From Galbula dea (Eukaryota > Chordata > Aves > Piciformes > Galbulidae): a stretch of DNA of 64,000 bases. The translations under genes and the position numbers were made by a program. The notes below the pieces were generated by a model. It was not told the DNA's origin. It saw only the letters and a list, made by a program, of their open reading frames with translations, and made no database searches. The stretch covers positions 1,800,340-1,864,339 of the forward strand of contig VWZX01004911.1 in NCBI GenBank assembly GCA_013399015.1, read 5' to 3'. Below are positions 23,380 to 33,049 of this stretch, one piece after another (the first letter of the stretch is position 1; the number at the start of each line of letters is the position of its first letter).

Positions 23380-23570
23380 GCGGTCAGTGGTCACGAGTCC
23401 CACGCCTCTTGGCTGCCCAGATGCCACCTAATCCGATCCCAGCAGAAGGGCAGCTGAGAATGAGCACTATTTATAGCAGTTGTTCCCCAGTCCCCCCTGG
23501 GCTAATCAGTCTGCCCAGGGCTTTTTTAGATAGCGGCACAGGTCCCAGAGCAGGCCATATCTGGGCATGG
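23380..23570. promoter_or_regulatory. Candidate intragenic muscle enhancer (MEF2 plus E-boxes)
   Basis: In about 190 bp there are E-boxes CAGATG (23418-23423), CAGCTG (23451-23456) and CAGTTG (overlapping the end of the MEF2 site), the canonical MEF2 site CTATTTATAG (23467-23476), and a CArG-like CCATATCTGG (23555-23564, one mismatch). A MEF2-dependent enhancer between miR-1 and miR-133a has been reported in mouse, where MEF2 and an E-box work together; position and content here fit the same role. The MEF2 and CAGCTG motifs are 10 bases apart. Function is inferred. Confidence 0.5.
23467..23476. promoter_or_regulatory. Canonical MEF2 site
   Basis: CTATTTATAG, the strongest form of the MEF2 consensus, next to the E-box CAGCTG at 23451-23456. 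This is the best MEF2 site between the two microRNAs. Confidence 0.55.
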
Positions 23571-24899
23571 CAAGGTATTTACAGGCAGAGCCTTGTGCTT
23601 CAGGAAAGAAAGAAATAAAAGAGGAGAAAAAAAAAGAAAAAGGAAAACCCTGCATCTGTTGGAGATATCAACCCTCCTGCTTCACTCCAGTCCTGGCAGG
23701 TAGCTCACCTCCTGAACACCATCAGCAACTGCTCCAACTGGTCAAAGCTTTGACTATTAAATTCTGCTTTATACAAGAGGTATCTGCATCTGAAAGCTTT
23801 CCACTTGTCCACAGGGATATGCACCATCAAGCTCTGCTTCTCCATACAGACCACTTGGCAAAAATACAGCCTAACCCAGGGATGTTCGCTGATGCTGGTT
23901 AAATAGTGCAAGAAAAATATCTTCAGAGCAACATGGGGCACAGCAGCAGTCAGGGGAGCAACCCATGGGGACACTGCTCCACCCACATGTGCAGGTACCT
24001 ACTGGGGTGCTCATGGCTGTGCAGAGGTATAGCTGGGTGAGCCTGGGAGCCATTCTGGCATAGCACAGCCTCCCCAGCACCAGCACTGCGGCACTGCGCA
24101 ACACTGCGCCCACACTGGCAACCAGCACCGTAAGGCAGCGAGCAGCCTACTGGTGCTGGAACATCTCATGGACCTCACCACCTGGCTCACTCCTGCTTGG
24201 ATAGCCCCTAGGCAGCTACAGCCCCGTGGGGTCCCGGTTGAGGTCCAGCCTTGGCACCTGGTAGCCTGCACCAGCTCAGGTATGTTGGGAAATCCAGACA
24301 AGTCTTTGCATTTCAACCTGAGGGCAGATGGGACACAGTCCAGCCCTGTGCTGTTTCCTCAAAATAAATGCCAGGCATCACTGTTCAAGCCAACAGCAAA
24401 GCAAGGAAGTCCTTACAAACTCACAGCAAGCTTGTCCTTGGGTAGTTGCAGCAACCAGCCTTGGCCTCCTCCAGTTTTAGCTCCACAGTGCAAGCAACAG
24501 CTTCAATGACTCCGCGGTGAGCGCCTGCCCTGCTTCTGGGGGAAACTGAGGCAGGGGAGGTACATGACTCATCAGCAAGCCCAGCGAGCCAGCGGTGCAG
24601 CTCATGGCCTCAGCTCCCATCCTTGGAACACTGGGCTGCTTTCACCGTGACCTTCCTCATCCCAATGGGAAAACATTTTGCAGCATCACTACCCGCTTGG
24701 CCGAGGTCAAGAGCAGCTTCAGCTTCAAACAGCAAATGTTAAAGCCAGCATCTTCTCCAGGAAGCAATGGCAAGTGTGGTACTTAAAGCAGCCCTGGGCT
24801 TTCAGGGGAGGGATCCGAGCTGAGGAGCGAGGATATTTCTCCTGCGAGGAACACACCACCCCCTCTCCCACAGTCACTGCTAAGTGCAAGATGTGGTGA
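23571..24899. other. Spacer between the microRNAs, GC-richer part
   Basis: Includes a purine-rich run at about 23600-23645 and a GC-richer stretch at 24050-24250 with several CpGs. No exon with clear splice sites was found, though GCG-GTGAGCGC near 24510 would make a usable plus-strand donor by sequence alone. Confidence 0.4.
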
Positions 24900-24905
24900 A
24901 AGTCT

Positions 24906-24915
24906 TTAAAAATAG
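24906..24915. promoter_or_regulatory. MEF2 consensus site
   Basis: TTAAAAATAG matches YTAWWWWTAR fully. An E-box (CATCTG) lies 29 bases further on. Confidence 0.4.
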
Positions 24916-25191
24916 ATATATTCCCAAGCAATTCATGCCGCTCGCATCTGGCAGGGCGAACCTAGCATGGAAGCTCTCTCTTACTGACTAAAAAGGATCG
25001 TTAGCAGCTTGAGGCTCGTGCAACCTTGACTCTCTCCTCCTCTCTTCAGGGCCTTCTCTTGTTCTTGGCCTAAACCAGTCCTGGGAAACACAAGGGAAGC
25101 CCTGCCCAGCTAGGCTGGTGTCAAAGGCAGGGAAAGATACTGCAGTGCAGTGCTGATCTCTTCTGCAATCGGACGTGCAGACTAGCCCGAA

Positions 25192-25204
25192 TGCTGAGTC
25201 AGCA
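25192..25204. promoter_or_regulatory. Perfect T-MARE / antioxidant response element
   Basis: TGCTGAGTCAGCA is the full 13-bp palindromic Maf recognition element and contains the AP-1 core TGAGTCA and, on the minus strand, the antioxidant-response core TGACTCAGC. Large Maf dimers, or small Maf with NRF1/NRF2, bind such sites. It lies 4 kb downstream of miR-1 within the predicted transcript. Confidence 0.6.
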
Positions 25205-25410
25205 CAATTTCTTTTTTGATTGGTTGATCTGAGTAACATACTTTCAATGTATGCTAAAGGGGCAGCAATTAATACATTTCCCCCCTTTTCCCACCTTTCC
25301 AAACTGCTTGGGATGGAATGCACAAATCTCACCCTCAAAGTCACTCTTTGGCCCTAAATATTCCGTGACTCTTGCATTTTTATGTGGTTTTTTTCTCATT
25401 TAGGGCAGTC

Positions 25411-25441
25411 AAAAAAATAAAATAAAATAAAATAAAATATA
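25411..25441. repeat. (AAAAT)n microsatellite
   Basis: About five AAAAT units after an A run. A simple pentanucleotide repeat. Confidence 0.9.
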
Positions 25442-25650
25442 AGAAAAATTTGCAATCTAAGCGATGCTCACTTTGATCGACTTGTGCTGCTGCAGCTAAA
25501 ATATCTGTCCTGCAGGTCAATCTAATCATGCTTAATAGCAGTTTATTCTTCAATGCAACATTTTTCACGTTGGGTCGACAGTTTTAAATGAGATTGCTGA
25601 TGCACCCCTTTACTAATGCTTTTACCAGGGCCAGCACATCCCTTGAAAGA

Positions 25651-26771
25651 CTTGTGCAATAAAATGCTTTATTGCTCTTGATGAATGCACTGTTAAACTT
25701 GAATTGCAAACAAGGCCCCCCTCTCCCCCCAATTTTATAATTTTATTTATTTTTTGTTTAGAGAGTGCTGGAGTTTATGGGCCCACCTGTCTTCTGGGAT
25801 TAAGTAATAGTAACAAGGGTAATAACAGATCATCCACATAACAAACACGTAAAACTGAGAAAACCCAAAGCTGCTAAGGACAACCGCGTGGCACAAATTC
25901 ATCCCTGTGCTCTCGTCTGCACGTGCAACAGATCCATCTCAGCCCTGCTCATAGTTCCTGCTTACAGGAGGAGAATTCATCTTGGGAACGGCTGGGTTTT
26001 GTGAGGCATAGAATAGAAAAATTTAGCTAATTTGGTCCACTGGATTTATGGCTTTTACAATTCTCAAAGCTCCTCTTTCCGCGCCCGCCGCTGCTCTGCA
26101 GGATGGATGCGCGCATGGGAGCATCCCAGCGCTGCTGCCTGGCAGCAGAGCCGGCATGGATGCATCTCACCATGCGCCCGTGGTGGCACTTGAGGCTGGG
26201 AGATGCTCACTAGCTTCTAAAGAGCGAAAGAGAAGCGGCTGGACCTTAGCTACTGACAAGAGTGGACCTAGCGCTACATAAGGGCCACAGTTTTAATCCA
26301 AAGAGGTGGAAAAGGGAAGAGGAGCTGCCACAAAGCAGAATAACGGAGCCAACTGGTTGCTGAAGGCCTGCAGCCAACACTGCTTCCACTGATGCCAACA
26401 GCAAGGGGCTGCTATGGCTTTGAGGGGTTGCCACCCACGGACATCCCAAGATCATTTGTAACATCATCCAAGGCCAGGTGCCTCCAGACATGCGCTACAG
26501 CAAAGCATCCCCTGCCATCTCCGCTGCCATGCTGTGACACCACACTCAGAATTACAGCTTTGCAAATATTTACATAAAAAATAAATCTGAGCACTTAGTG
26601 ACTTCCTAAAGTTAGCAATTGCATGTGATTAACAAGCGTATTCATTCAGAGAGGGGGGAGAAGGAGATAAAAATTGCATTAGGAATGCAGGTATCTACTG
26701 TAAATCAGACCACGAGCACCTTTGTGGGAGCAGTGCACAGTGGCACAGGCGGGTTAGTAAGACCTGAGCTG
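25651..26771. other. Spacer between the microRNAs, with a small CpG-rich patch
   Basis: At about 26070-26190 there is a CpG-rich patch (CCGCGCCCGCCGCTGC, GATGCGCGCATGG) in otherwise CpG-poor DNA. It contains an NRF1-like GCGCGCATG. No exon, RNA gene or interspersed repeat was recognised. Confidence 0.4.
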
Positions 26772-27320
26772 AGGAAAGGAAGAAAGGGAAGAAAAGAGAA
26801 AGAGGAAGAGAAAAAATAATGAAAAAGCAGGAAAAAGAAAACAGAAAACAGAAAGAAAGAAAAAGAAAAAGGAAAACAGAGAAAAGAAAAGCAGAAAAGA
26901 AAAAAGGAAGAAAGAAAAAGAAATAAAAGAAAGAAATAAAGAAAAAAGGAAGAAAGAAAAAGAAATAAAAGAAAGAAATAAAGAAAAAAGGAAGAAAGAA
27001 AAAGAAATAAAAGAAAGAAAGAAAGAAAAAAGGAAGAAAGAAAAAGAAATAAAAGAAAGAAAAAGAAAAAAGAGAAAAGAGAAAAGAGAAAAGAGAAAAG
27101 AGAAAAGAGAAAAGAGAAAAGAAAAAGAAAAAGAAAAAGAAAAAGAAAAAGAAAAAGAAAAAGAAAAAGAAAAAGAAAGAAGGAAGGAGAAGGAAAGAAG
27201 GAAAAGGAAAGAAGGAAAAGGAAAGAAAAAACAAAAAGAAGAAAGGAGAAGGAAAGAAGGAAAGACAAGGAAAAGAAGAAGAGGTGGGGAGAAGAGTCAG
27301 CAAGGAAAGGAGAGGAAAAT
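26772..27320. repeat. 550-bp polypurine tract with nested tandem repeats
   Basis: Almost entirely A and G on the plus strand; the few pyrimidines are mostly the T of AATAAA units. Inside it are four copies of a 42-bp unit (starts at 26899, 26941, 26983 and 27025), then about seven GAGAAAA heptamers (about 27070-27121), then about ten GAAAAA hexamers (about 27121-27178), then GAAAGAAGGAAAAG-type repeats. Long open frames on the minus strand here are an artefact of the repeat. In the predicted transcript this would be a U/C-rich polypyrimidine run. Confidence 0.97.
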
Positions 27321-29106
27321 TATATTTAAATTACATGTAATGCAAAATTTTAGTTATATTCAGAATGGTGAGAATTGTCCTCATTTTTCCTCCAGAAACT
27401 CAATCTAACATTGGTGATTTAGAAGGAAGTGAAACTGCAACCCTGTGTGGGCATCAGATCTTTCCTGCTTTGGCTCAGGTCATTTCCCAGCATCCACCAG
27501 CTTTGTATTTAAATCTGACTCCAAAATGGTGCTGGACACCCACAGGAGCCATCCTCGTGGGGACATGTGGCTGGAGACCATCCCCAGGCTGGAAGGCTGC
27601 TGGTGGGTCTGAGCCCAGGGGATGCTGCATCCCTGCAATGAGGCCCTGAGAGACTACACCATGACCAACCAGGAGTTCTCCAGCTTTCCAGGCCAGGCCA
27701 TAACCAGAGCATCCTAAATTTCCAACAGGATAATGTGCAGCTCAGCATCCTCCAGCACAAACCTGGCCTTCCCAAAGCCACCTGCCAAAGACAAGACTCT
27801 TCCTCTGTAGGGAAAGGGCTCAGCACTTCCCATGCCTCTGCCAGCTGCAATATTTACTTTAAACAACAATAAAAAGCTCATAATAAACCTCACCAAATCC
27901 TGTACATAGGAAAGCTCCCAGATAGCCCAGCCCTGCCTTTTCTAACCTGCTATTCACTGATGCCTGCTTACAGTTAAAACCACTTTGGTGTATGTGTAAC
28001 AAGTGGCAACCACACTTGCCCTGAAGAGAGATGGAGAAAAAGACTCTGCAAAATCTCAGCTCTGAGTCTTGCCCATCTGAGGATGCTGTGATGGCTAAGA
28101 CTTGATTAATCTCCTTGCAGGATGTCAAAGCATCACACCTCCCAACTGGTGCCCTCTGAGCCTATTAGCCAAGAGAAGAAGGGTGTTGTGATTGCAGGAA
28201 AATCACTCAAAAGCAAAATGTTGCTCTCAGCGGCCCTGTGGAGATGGGAATGTGAGTTTGGATACCTGAGGAGCAGCTCTGTCCATCATTACAGGTGTCA
28301 CAGAAGTGTGAGGATGTTCAGGGGCTGAAAGCTTTAAACCCTTAGCATGACTCCTTCCTAGGCAGAGGGTTAAACTTCTATTTAAACCCAGTTTCTTTCA
28401 TCCTGCCTCATGGTTGTAAGATCCTGGCAAAACAGCCAACTGTCATACATTGGAAGAGGTTAAAAAGGAAAAGCAAAAGCCAGTGAAGGCTTCCAGAATT
28501 AAAGGAGCTGATTTTCTGGTTTTCCTTTGGGAAAATAAGACCCCTCTATTCGGAGCACTCCCCTGGCTTTCACTGTGACCTGCTGACTGGGTGACTCGTC
28601 ACACCAACAAGGAAGATCTCCTTCTCTCCAGCTTTGAGCACCAAAACTTTTAACATGGGAAAGCTTCAGAAAGCAGAGTTTGCACATTCATTTAAAGCTA
28701 AACCACTCCACGCCCGAGTCACAACTGTTGTATCTTCCTCCTCCCTTTTCTTCTACCCCTTCCACTCCATCTCCTCTTGTTTTCCCTAGGTGTAAGGATC
28801 ACCCAGCTCTCTGTTCGCTATCTAACCTTATTTTGGGGGAGAAAAAAAGGCTGAGTATGGGGAGGAGTGGGGGGAGAAGCAGGAGATAGGAGTGATTGGC
28901 CTGCATCCCTGTTCAAACCCAGGAGCGGACAGCCAGCTTTCCTCTGGCATCGCCTTTCAAAGCCCATGCCGCAGTCAGCATATTGAATATTTAATGTCCT
29001 GATGAGCATTTCCACCTGCTGACACAGGCAAAGTGACAGAACAATACACGCGCTGGAACAAGATCATCAATTGACTCCCCAGTCGGTCTGCCAGGTCAGG
29101 CAGTTA
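27321..29106. other. Spacer just downstream of miR-1
   Basis: Non-repetitive sequence without recognisable exons. The stretch at about 28970-29080 (ATATTGAATATTTAATG, the E-box CACCTG, and CAATTGACTCCCC) lies next to miR-1 and looks constrained. Confidence 0.4.
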
Positions 29107-29142
29107 AAAAATAAATATATATATATATATATACATAAAATA
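29107..29142. repeat. TA microsatellite
   Basis: Pure TA run at about 29115-29133 inside A/T-rich flanks, about 70 nt downstream of the miR-1 hairpin on the transcribed strand. Confidence 0.9.
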
Positions 29143-29214
29143 ATCTGTCTCTCTTTCTCCCCCTGCTTTGCTTGGGGTCACACATTGCTCCTCTGAGATG
29201 GGTTCCCACCTGAA

Positions 29215-29236
29215 ATACATACTTCTTTACATTCCA
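29215..29236 (-). ncRNA. MIR1-1: mature miR-1-3p
   Basis: 22 nt on the 3' arm, beginning TGGAATGTAAAG and ending AAGTATGTAT. The seed GGAATGT, shared with miR-206, is intact. This is the dominant strand in known miR-1 genes. Confidence 0.98.
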
Positions 29237-29253
29237 TAGCTTGCCAGGTTCAT

Positions 29254-29275
29254 ATGGGCATATAAAGAAGTATGT
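29254..29275 (-). ncRNA. MIR1-1: mature miR-1-5p
   Basis: 22 nt on the 5' arm, beginning ACATACTTCTTT and ending ATGCCCAT, identical to the known passenger strand of the mir-1-1 copy. Confidence 0.95.
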
Positions 29276-29416
29276 CTCTCAAGCAGGTAGTTTCAATATG
29301 CGCATTTATATGGTTACAGGAGGAAAAATAAGGCTGATTTACAATACACATCCCAAGAGTGAGTTACGGCTCAGTTTAAACCAGCAGACTTTCCTCCTGC
29401 CCAGCCCATGTGCAGA

Positions 29417-29456
29417 GACACACACACACACATACACACAAACACACACACAAACC
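29417..29456. repeat. CA microsatellite
   Basis: Interrupted (CA)n of about 40 bp, 140 bp upstream of miR-1. Confidence 0.92.
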
Positions 29457-30108
29457 CCAGCTCCTGCTCCTCACCAGTAATCCTGGGCTTTGCCCTCGGC
29501 AGGTGATGGATTTTGGTCCCTGGGAAGAAGAACTGGACAATTCACAGGACACAAAGAGGCAGTGGTCTGGTGACTGCCCTGGCAGGGGCTCTTTGTCACA
29601 TAAATGGCACAGAGTAAAAGCTAACCTCCCACTCTACCTGTAAAGTAGGTGTTTCATTCAAAATGGTAAACTTTCAGCAATTAAAAAGGCCAAAAGATGG
29701 TTTAGTGAGAGGAATTGGTATGCATATAGATATATAAGTTTACACAAAGCCATGGGGCGGGTGGGGAAGTTAAATAACTATTATTCCTCAATTGCCTCCA
29801 TCCTGCAATTTGGAAACAAAAAGCCAATTTGTTTGCAGAAAGCCCCAAAATCAAATGGTCAGCTACTGATTTACGAACCGACGCCGGGAAGGACTGCTCC
29901 ATTTGCCAGAGTAAGAGAACTCATCAGCTCCAGACAAGCAATTGCTTTCACCACTAAGTCGAGATTAAAGCATAGGAAGAAGAAAGGATCTTACCTAGTG
30001 AATCCAATGATTTTTTTTTTCCTCTGCTGGTCACAGGGAGTGAGACACTACCTCGCAGATAAGCAACCCTCAAAAGATAGCGTATGTCTTTTGGGGAGTT
30101 TAGGGTGT

Positions 30109-30118
30109 TTAAAAATAA
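30109..30118. promoter_or_regulatory. MEF2 consensus site upstream of miR-1
   Basis: TTAAAAATAA matches YTAWWWWTAR fully, 0.83 kb upstream of the miR-1 hairpin. It sits in an A/T-rich run (AAATAAAAAATAAAATTAAA), which raises the chance that the match is accidental. Confidence 0.3.
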
Positions 30119-30339
30119 AAAATAAAATTAAATAAATGAAGTAAAAATCACTTCTACTAAGTCATCCAGTTGAGCTCCACACCAGCTAAGCGATTTTGGG
30201 GAGACACCTGCAGCTACACAACATGAAAGCAGCCAAAGCAAGGCACTGGGAGCCGGAGCCAAAGTCTATCCAAGCGATTCCTGCAGCTCCCATGGGATGC
30301 ACACCCCCTGCTAAAGCACTGGTGCACCCCATGGGGCTC

Positions 30340-30540
30340 AGCCCCTCCACCCGCAGCCGCTGGCTCTTCCCCTCTCCTCCTCCTCCTCGCAGCCGCGCTG
30401 AGCTTTAAAGCTCCCCGAACAATGTGGGCCGGAGTGGCAGGGCTGCAAACGCTGCCCAGGCTGAATAGGAGACTATTATAGGCAGGATTTAGGCAGGGAA
30501 CGAGGGTGGAGGGGACAGCAAGCGCTGCCTTGCTCGCTCA
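30340..30540 (-). promoter_or_regulatory. Candidate GC-rich alternative promoter 1.1 kb upstream of miR-1
   Basis: A GC- and CpG-richer patch in AT-rich surroundings. Read on the minus strand it has a CArG-like CCTATAATAG (30473-30482, one mismatch to CC(A/T)6GG), then GGCCC/GCC motifs, then the 14-bp palindrome GAGCTTTAAAGCTC (30400-30413), whose TTTAAAG could serve as a TATA-like element, followed by a CGCGGCTGCG/GAGGAGGAGG segment. The layout could start a shorter primary transcript. Weaker than the 33.9-kb promoter. Confidence 0.35.
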
Positions 30541-32639
30541 GCAGGGTGGCCAGGGGGTGCTCACCTGGGTCCCCCTGCCCCTTGTCCGTCTACCACTGCC
30601 GCTCGAAACCTGACCACGAGGTGGGTGCAGAATGGCTGCCCTTTGCCTGGATGGATTGTGCCCTGCCTCACAGCCTTCTAATGAACCCTTGAAAGAGGGT
30701 TTCAGTAAAGTTAGCAAGTGGCAAACTAAGCACTTTGGAATCCCTAATTGTGTCGATGCTTTGCTGCTGCTTTTTCTTGGTAAAAAAATACCACTGGCAG
30801 TATTTCCCTGCTCCCTGTCGACTTCCAACAGCACCAAATAGCAAAGGCCATGTGGAGCTGGGGGTGTAAATCTGCCATGCTCAGCCCCCAGCCCCTCAAA
30901 AATGGCTTTACACCACTCATGTAACACCAACACATGCCTCAGTCCTGGCTCAGTGCAGCTCCCCTCCTTGTTCCCTGAGTTTGCTGGCCCTTCTTAACCA
31001 TCCTTACTTGTCCTCATTTCAAGGCAAATTTCAACCTCGAGTTTGGATTAAGGGGAAGAGAGATGGAGCTGTGGCACCATTGTAATGCATGACTGCAGTG
31101 AAATTAAAGCAAAGGGAGAACTGAGGAGTGTGAGGGAGAGTCTGAGTGCTTAACATTCAGAAAAAGAAAACCCAACAGAAACCAAAGTGCTGGTGTTCTG
31201 CACAGCCAAGGCACTCTATGGTATTGAATTTCCTTTGGACCGACAACTTTAGGACAGCCACTGGACTTCTTGAACCATTAAGCATCTGCAACTTACACCA
31301 ATTTGCTTTCCTCAAATGCTTTTGACATAGGTTGTCCTGAACAGCCCCCAACTTGTGCAGATCAGTGGGACAGCAGCTGCTGGCTGCATTATGGGACAGC
31401 TAAAATAAATGACCTTTAAATATCCCTACCAAAACTGAAGACAATGAATGACACAACCACAGCAGCAAAGTTCATCCTGGAGATTTAAATTTGCTTTGAG
31501 GTTCTGTGTGGAAGCTCCTGCTTTCCAGGGTTGTGCCTTTTGGTGGAGGAGCAGATAAATGGCATGATGGTGGTTTTAACAGTGACACCAGAGGCACCCT
31601 ATGGTTCCCATCCTACAGCCACCACTAAGAGTAAGTTATGGTGGGTGAGCATCATTCAATGGCCTCGACCCACCTAGGCTTGCTGAGCAACTTGTAAACT
31701 CCTGTTTGCTTTTAGCAGAAAAGCATCCTAAAATAAAAAATTGTGGCTGTTCAAGGGAGAAAAATAGATGGAAACTTGTACAGAAGAGAGGCCAAGGGGC
31801 AAATAAAAGGGAAGATCTCAAGGTTTTGCCTAGAGGTGGAAAGGGAAGGAGGATGGTGGGAGGGTCGGAAAGCAAGATGCTGTATATTATATTCCTGCTC
31901 TGCCCCAGACTCGAGGTGTTGCTCAGGTCCAGATGGTAAAGTTGAGCTGGAGCTGTGCAGCACAAAACTTTGGGGACTTTGGAGGCAGCCTGTGCTCTGG
32001 GCTGAACACTGGAGAAGGGAGAGGCAAGCAGTGCTGAGGCAGAGGCATGTGCTCACCCCACCACTGCTCACGGCAGAGGGGCTGGTCTGGGCACAGGGCT
32101 CGGTTCTTGGGAGACACAGACACAACCATCTGCTGGAGAGAAACCCAGCAATTATTCTGACAGCACAAATCACAGATTTCTGCCTATACAATTACACATG
32201 ACTGCTGAGTGTACACTCTCTCCAGCACAGACATATACATGTAGCCATACTCTAAACACCACCTGGAGATGCGTTGTATTTGGATGATATGTTACACCTG
32301 CTTAGAGATATATATATATACACACACATATATATCTCACATTTATATACTTAGGTATAAAGGTGTGCAAAATATACATATGCATGCTATAAAACATACC
32401 TACATCTGTGTGCATGTGTGTCTGTACCACAGGAACCATCTCACAGTACCGACACCTATATAGTTCTGTGACCAGGTATCACCACTCTCACATAAAATAC
32501 AAGGACCACAGACCACTCTGAGCTGCAGGAGCAGTAACAGCCAATTGATGTACCAACTGTAACCTGAATTCCAAACCCTTGCAGGGAAAACCCTAACTTC
32601 TCCTCCTCTTCCCCTTCTGCCCATCCACAAACCATGCGC
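30541..32639. other. Predicted 5' interior of the primary transcript
   Basis: No exon recognised. Includes a TA/CA microsatellite (32306-32336). The rest, for example 31040-31110 and 31200-31330, is non-repetitive and unremarkable. Confidence 0.4.
32306..32337. repeat. TA/CA microsatellite
   Basis: TATATATATATA followed by CACACACATATATATC. Confidence 0.9.
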
Positions 32640-32935
32640 CTGTAATTAATGCTCATTTCTCGGCATTTTAACAGTTAATCACCGCAGCATTGAGATCATT
32701 TGCAAGTTAAGCTAAGTTTAACCACATTTCACCCTTTTGCTCTGGTTGATATTAGCTCCCAGCATTAGTTTGATGGCAAATAAATAAATAAAGCCCCAAT
32801 CCCCCCAGGTGTCATTAGCCAGCCTGTGTCTGAATTAGGCATTTAAAGGCCGGTTTAACCTTGCAGAACGGTTGCATGTCAAAGTTCTAACATTTCAGTT
32901 CAGATTATTCTAGTGCACTGCTTGCTCTGCAGTTT
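32640..32935. promoter_or_regulatory. Conserved-looking non-coding block 1 kb inside the predicted start
   Basis: About 300 bp with strong enhancer texture: TTTTAACAGTTAATCACC, GGTTGATATTAGC, GGCAAATAAATAAATAAAG, CAGGTGTCATTAGCC, GAATTAGGCATTTAAAGG and GCAGAACGGTTGCATG. It has an isolated CpG in each of several motifs, no frame and no repeat ancestry. Among the best conserved-element candidates in the window; alignment not done. Confidence 0.4.
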
Positions 32936-32946
32936 GTTAGGGCTTT

Positions 32947-32979
32947 CTTTTTTTTTTTTTCTCCTTTTTTTTTTTTTTT
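32947..32979. repeat. Interrupted poly-T run
   Basis: Two T runs (13 and 15 bases) separated by CTCC. On the predicted transcript this is an A-rich run. Confidence 0.9.
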
Positions 32980-33020
32980 AAATGCGGAGTGTGCCACAGC
33001 AGAACAAAAAAAAAAATAAA

Positions 33021-33049
33021 GGGGGGCGGAGGGGGGTGGGGGGAGGAGG
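33021..33049 (+). other. G-quadruplex motif
   Basis: Three runs of six G separated by CGGA and T, then AGGAGG. It fits the usual four-run quadruplex pattern on the plus strand, which is the template for the predicted transcript, about 0.8 kb downstream of its start. Confidence 0.6.

Larger units (their letters stand above)
24900..25650. promoter_or_regulatory. Candidate regulatory block with MEF2, E-box, Maf element and CCAAT box
   Basis: About 750 bp of non-repetitive sequence. It holds a perfect MEF2 site (24906-24915), an E-box CATCTG (24945-24950), a perfect 13-bp Maf recognition element (25192-25204) and, 13 bases beyond it, a CCAATC box on the minus strand (25218-25223). Downstream (25440-25630) is a TAAT-rich stretch. 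An (AAAAT)n run at 25411-25440 interrupts it. Position between the microRNAs suggests an intragenic enhancer; not verified. Confidence 0.4.
29211..29281 (-). ncRNA. MIR1-1: miR-1 precursor hairpin (mir-1-1 type)
   Basis: Muscle microRNA precursor; mature miR-1 promotes muscle differentiation and represses targets such as HDAC4 and HAND2 in known systems. The 3p arm (29215-29236) and the 5p arm (29254-29275) agree at every base with the known sequences. The 5p arm (ACATACTTCTTTATATGCCC) and the loop-side bases ATATGAACCTGGCAAGCTAT match the mir-1-1 precursor; mir-1-2 has TATGTACCC there. The 71-nt length equals that of human mir-1-1. Outer pairs TGAGA/TTTCA close the stem. It is the first hairpin in the predicted transcript, with miR-133a 12.7 kb further on. 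Start and end are by homology. Confidence 0.98.
29282..30349. other. Region directly upstream of miR-1
   Basis: No exon recognised. It includes a CA microsatellite (29417-29456), a perfect MEF2 site (30109) in an A/T-rich run, and non-repetitive sequence at about 29750-30000 with isolated CpGs (ACGAACCGACGCCGGG) that looks constrained. Confidence 0.4.

Noticed and set aside
24500..24520. GCG-GTGAGCGC as a splice donor
   Set aside because: No coding frame or acceptor can be linked to it; the motif alone is common.
26695..27303. Long minus-strand frames rich in Phe, Leu and Ser
   Set aside because: They are translations of the polypurine tract's opposite strand, where stop codons are rare because of the base composition.
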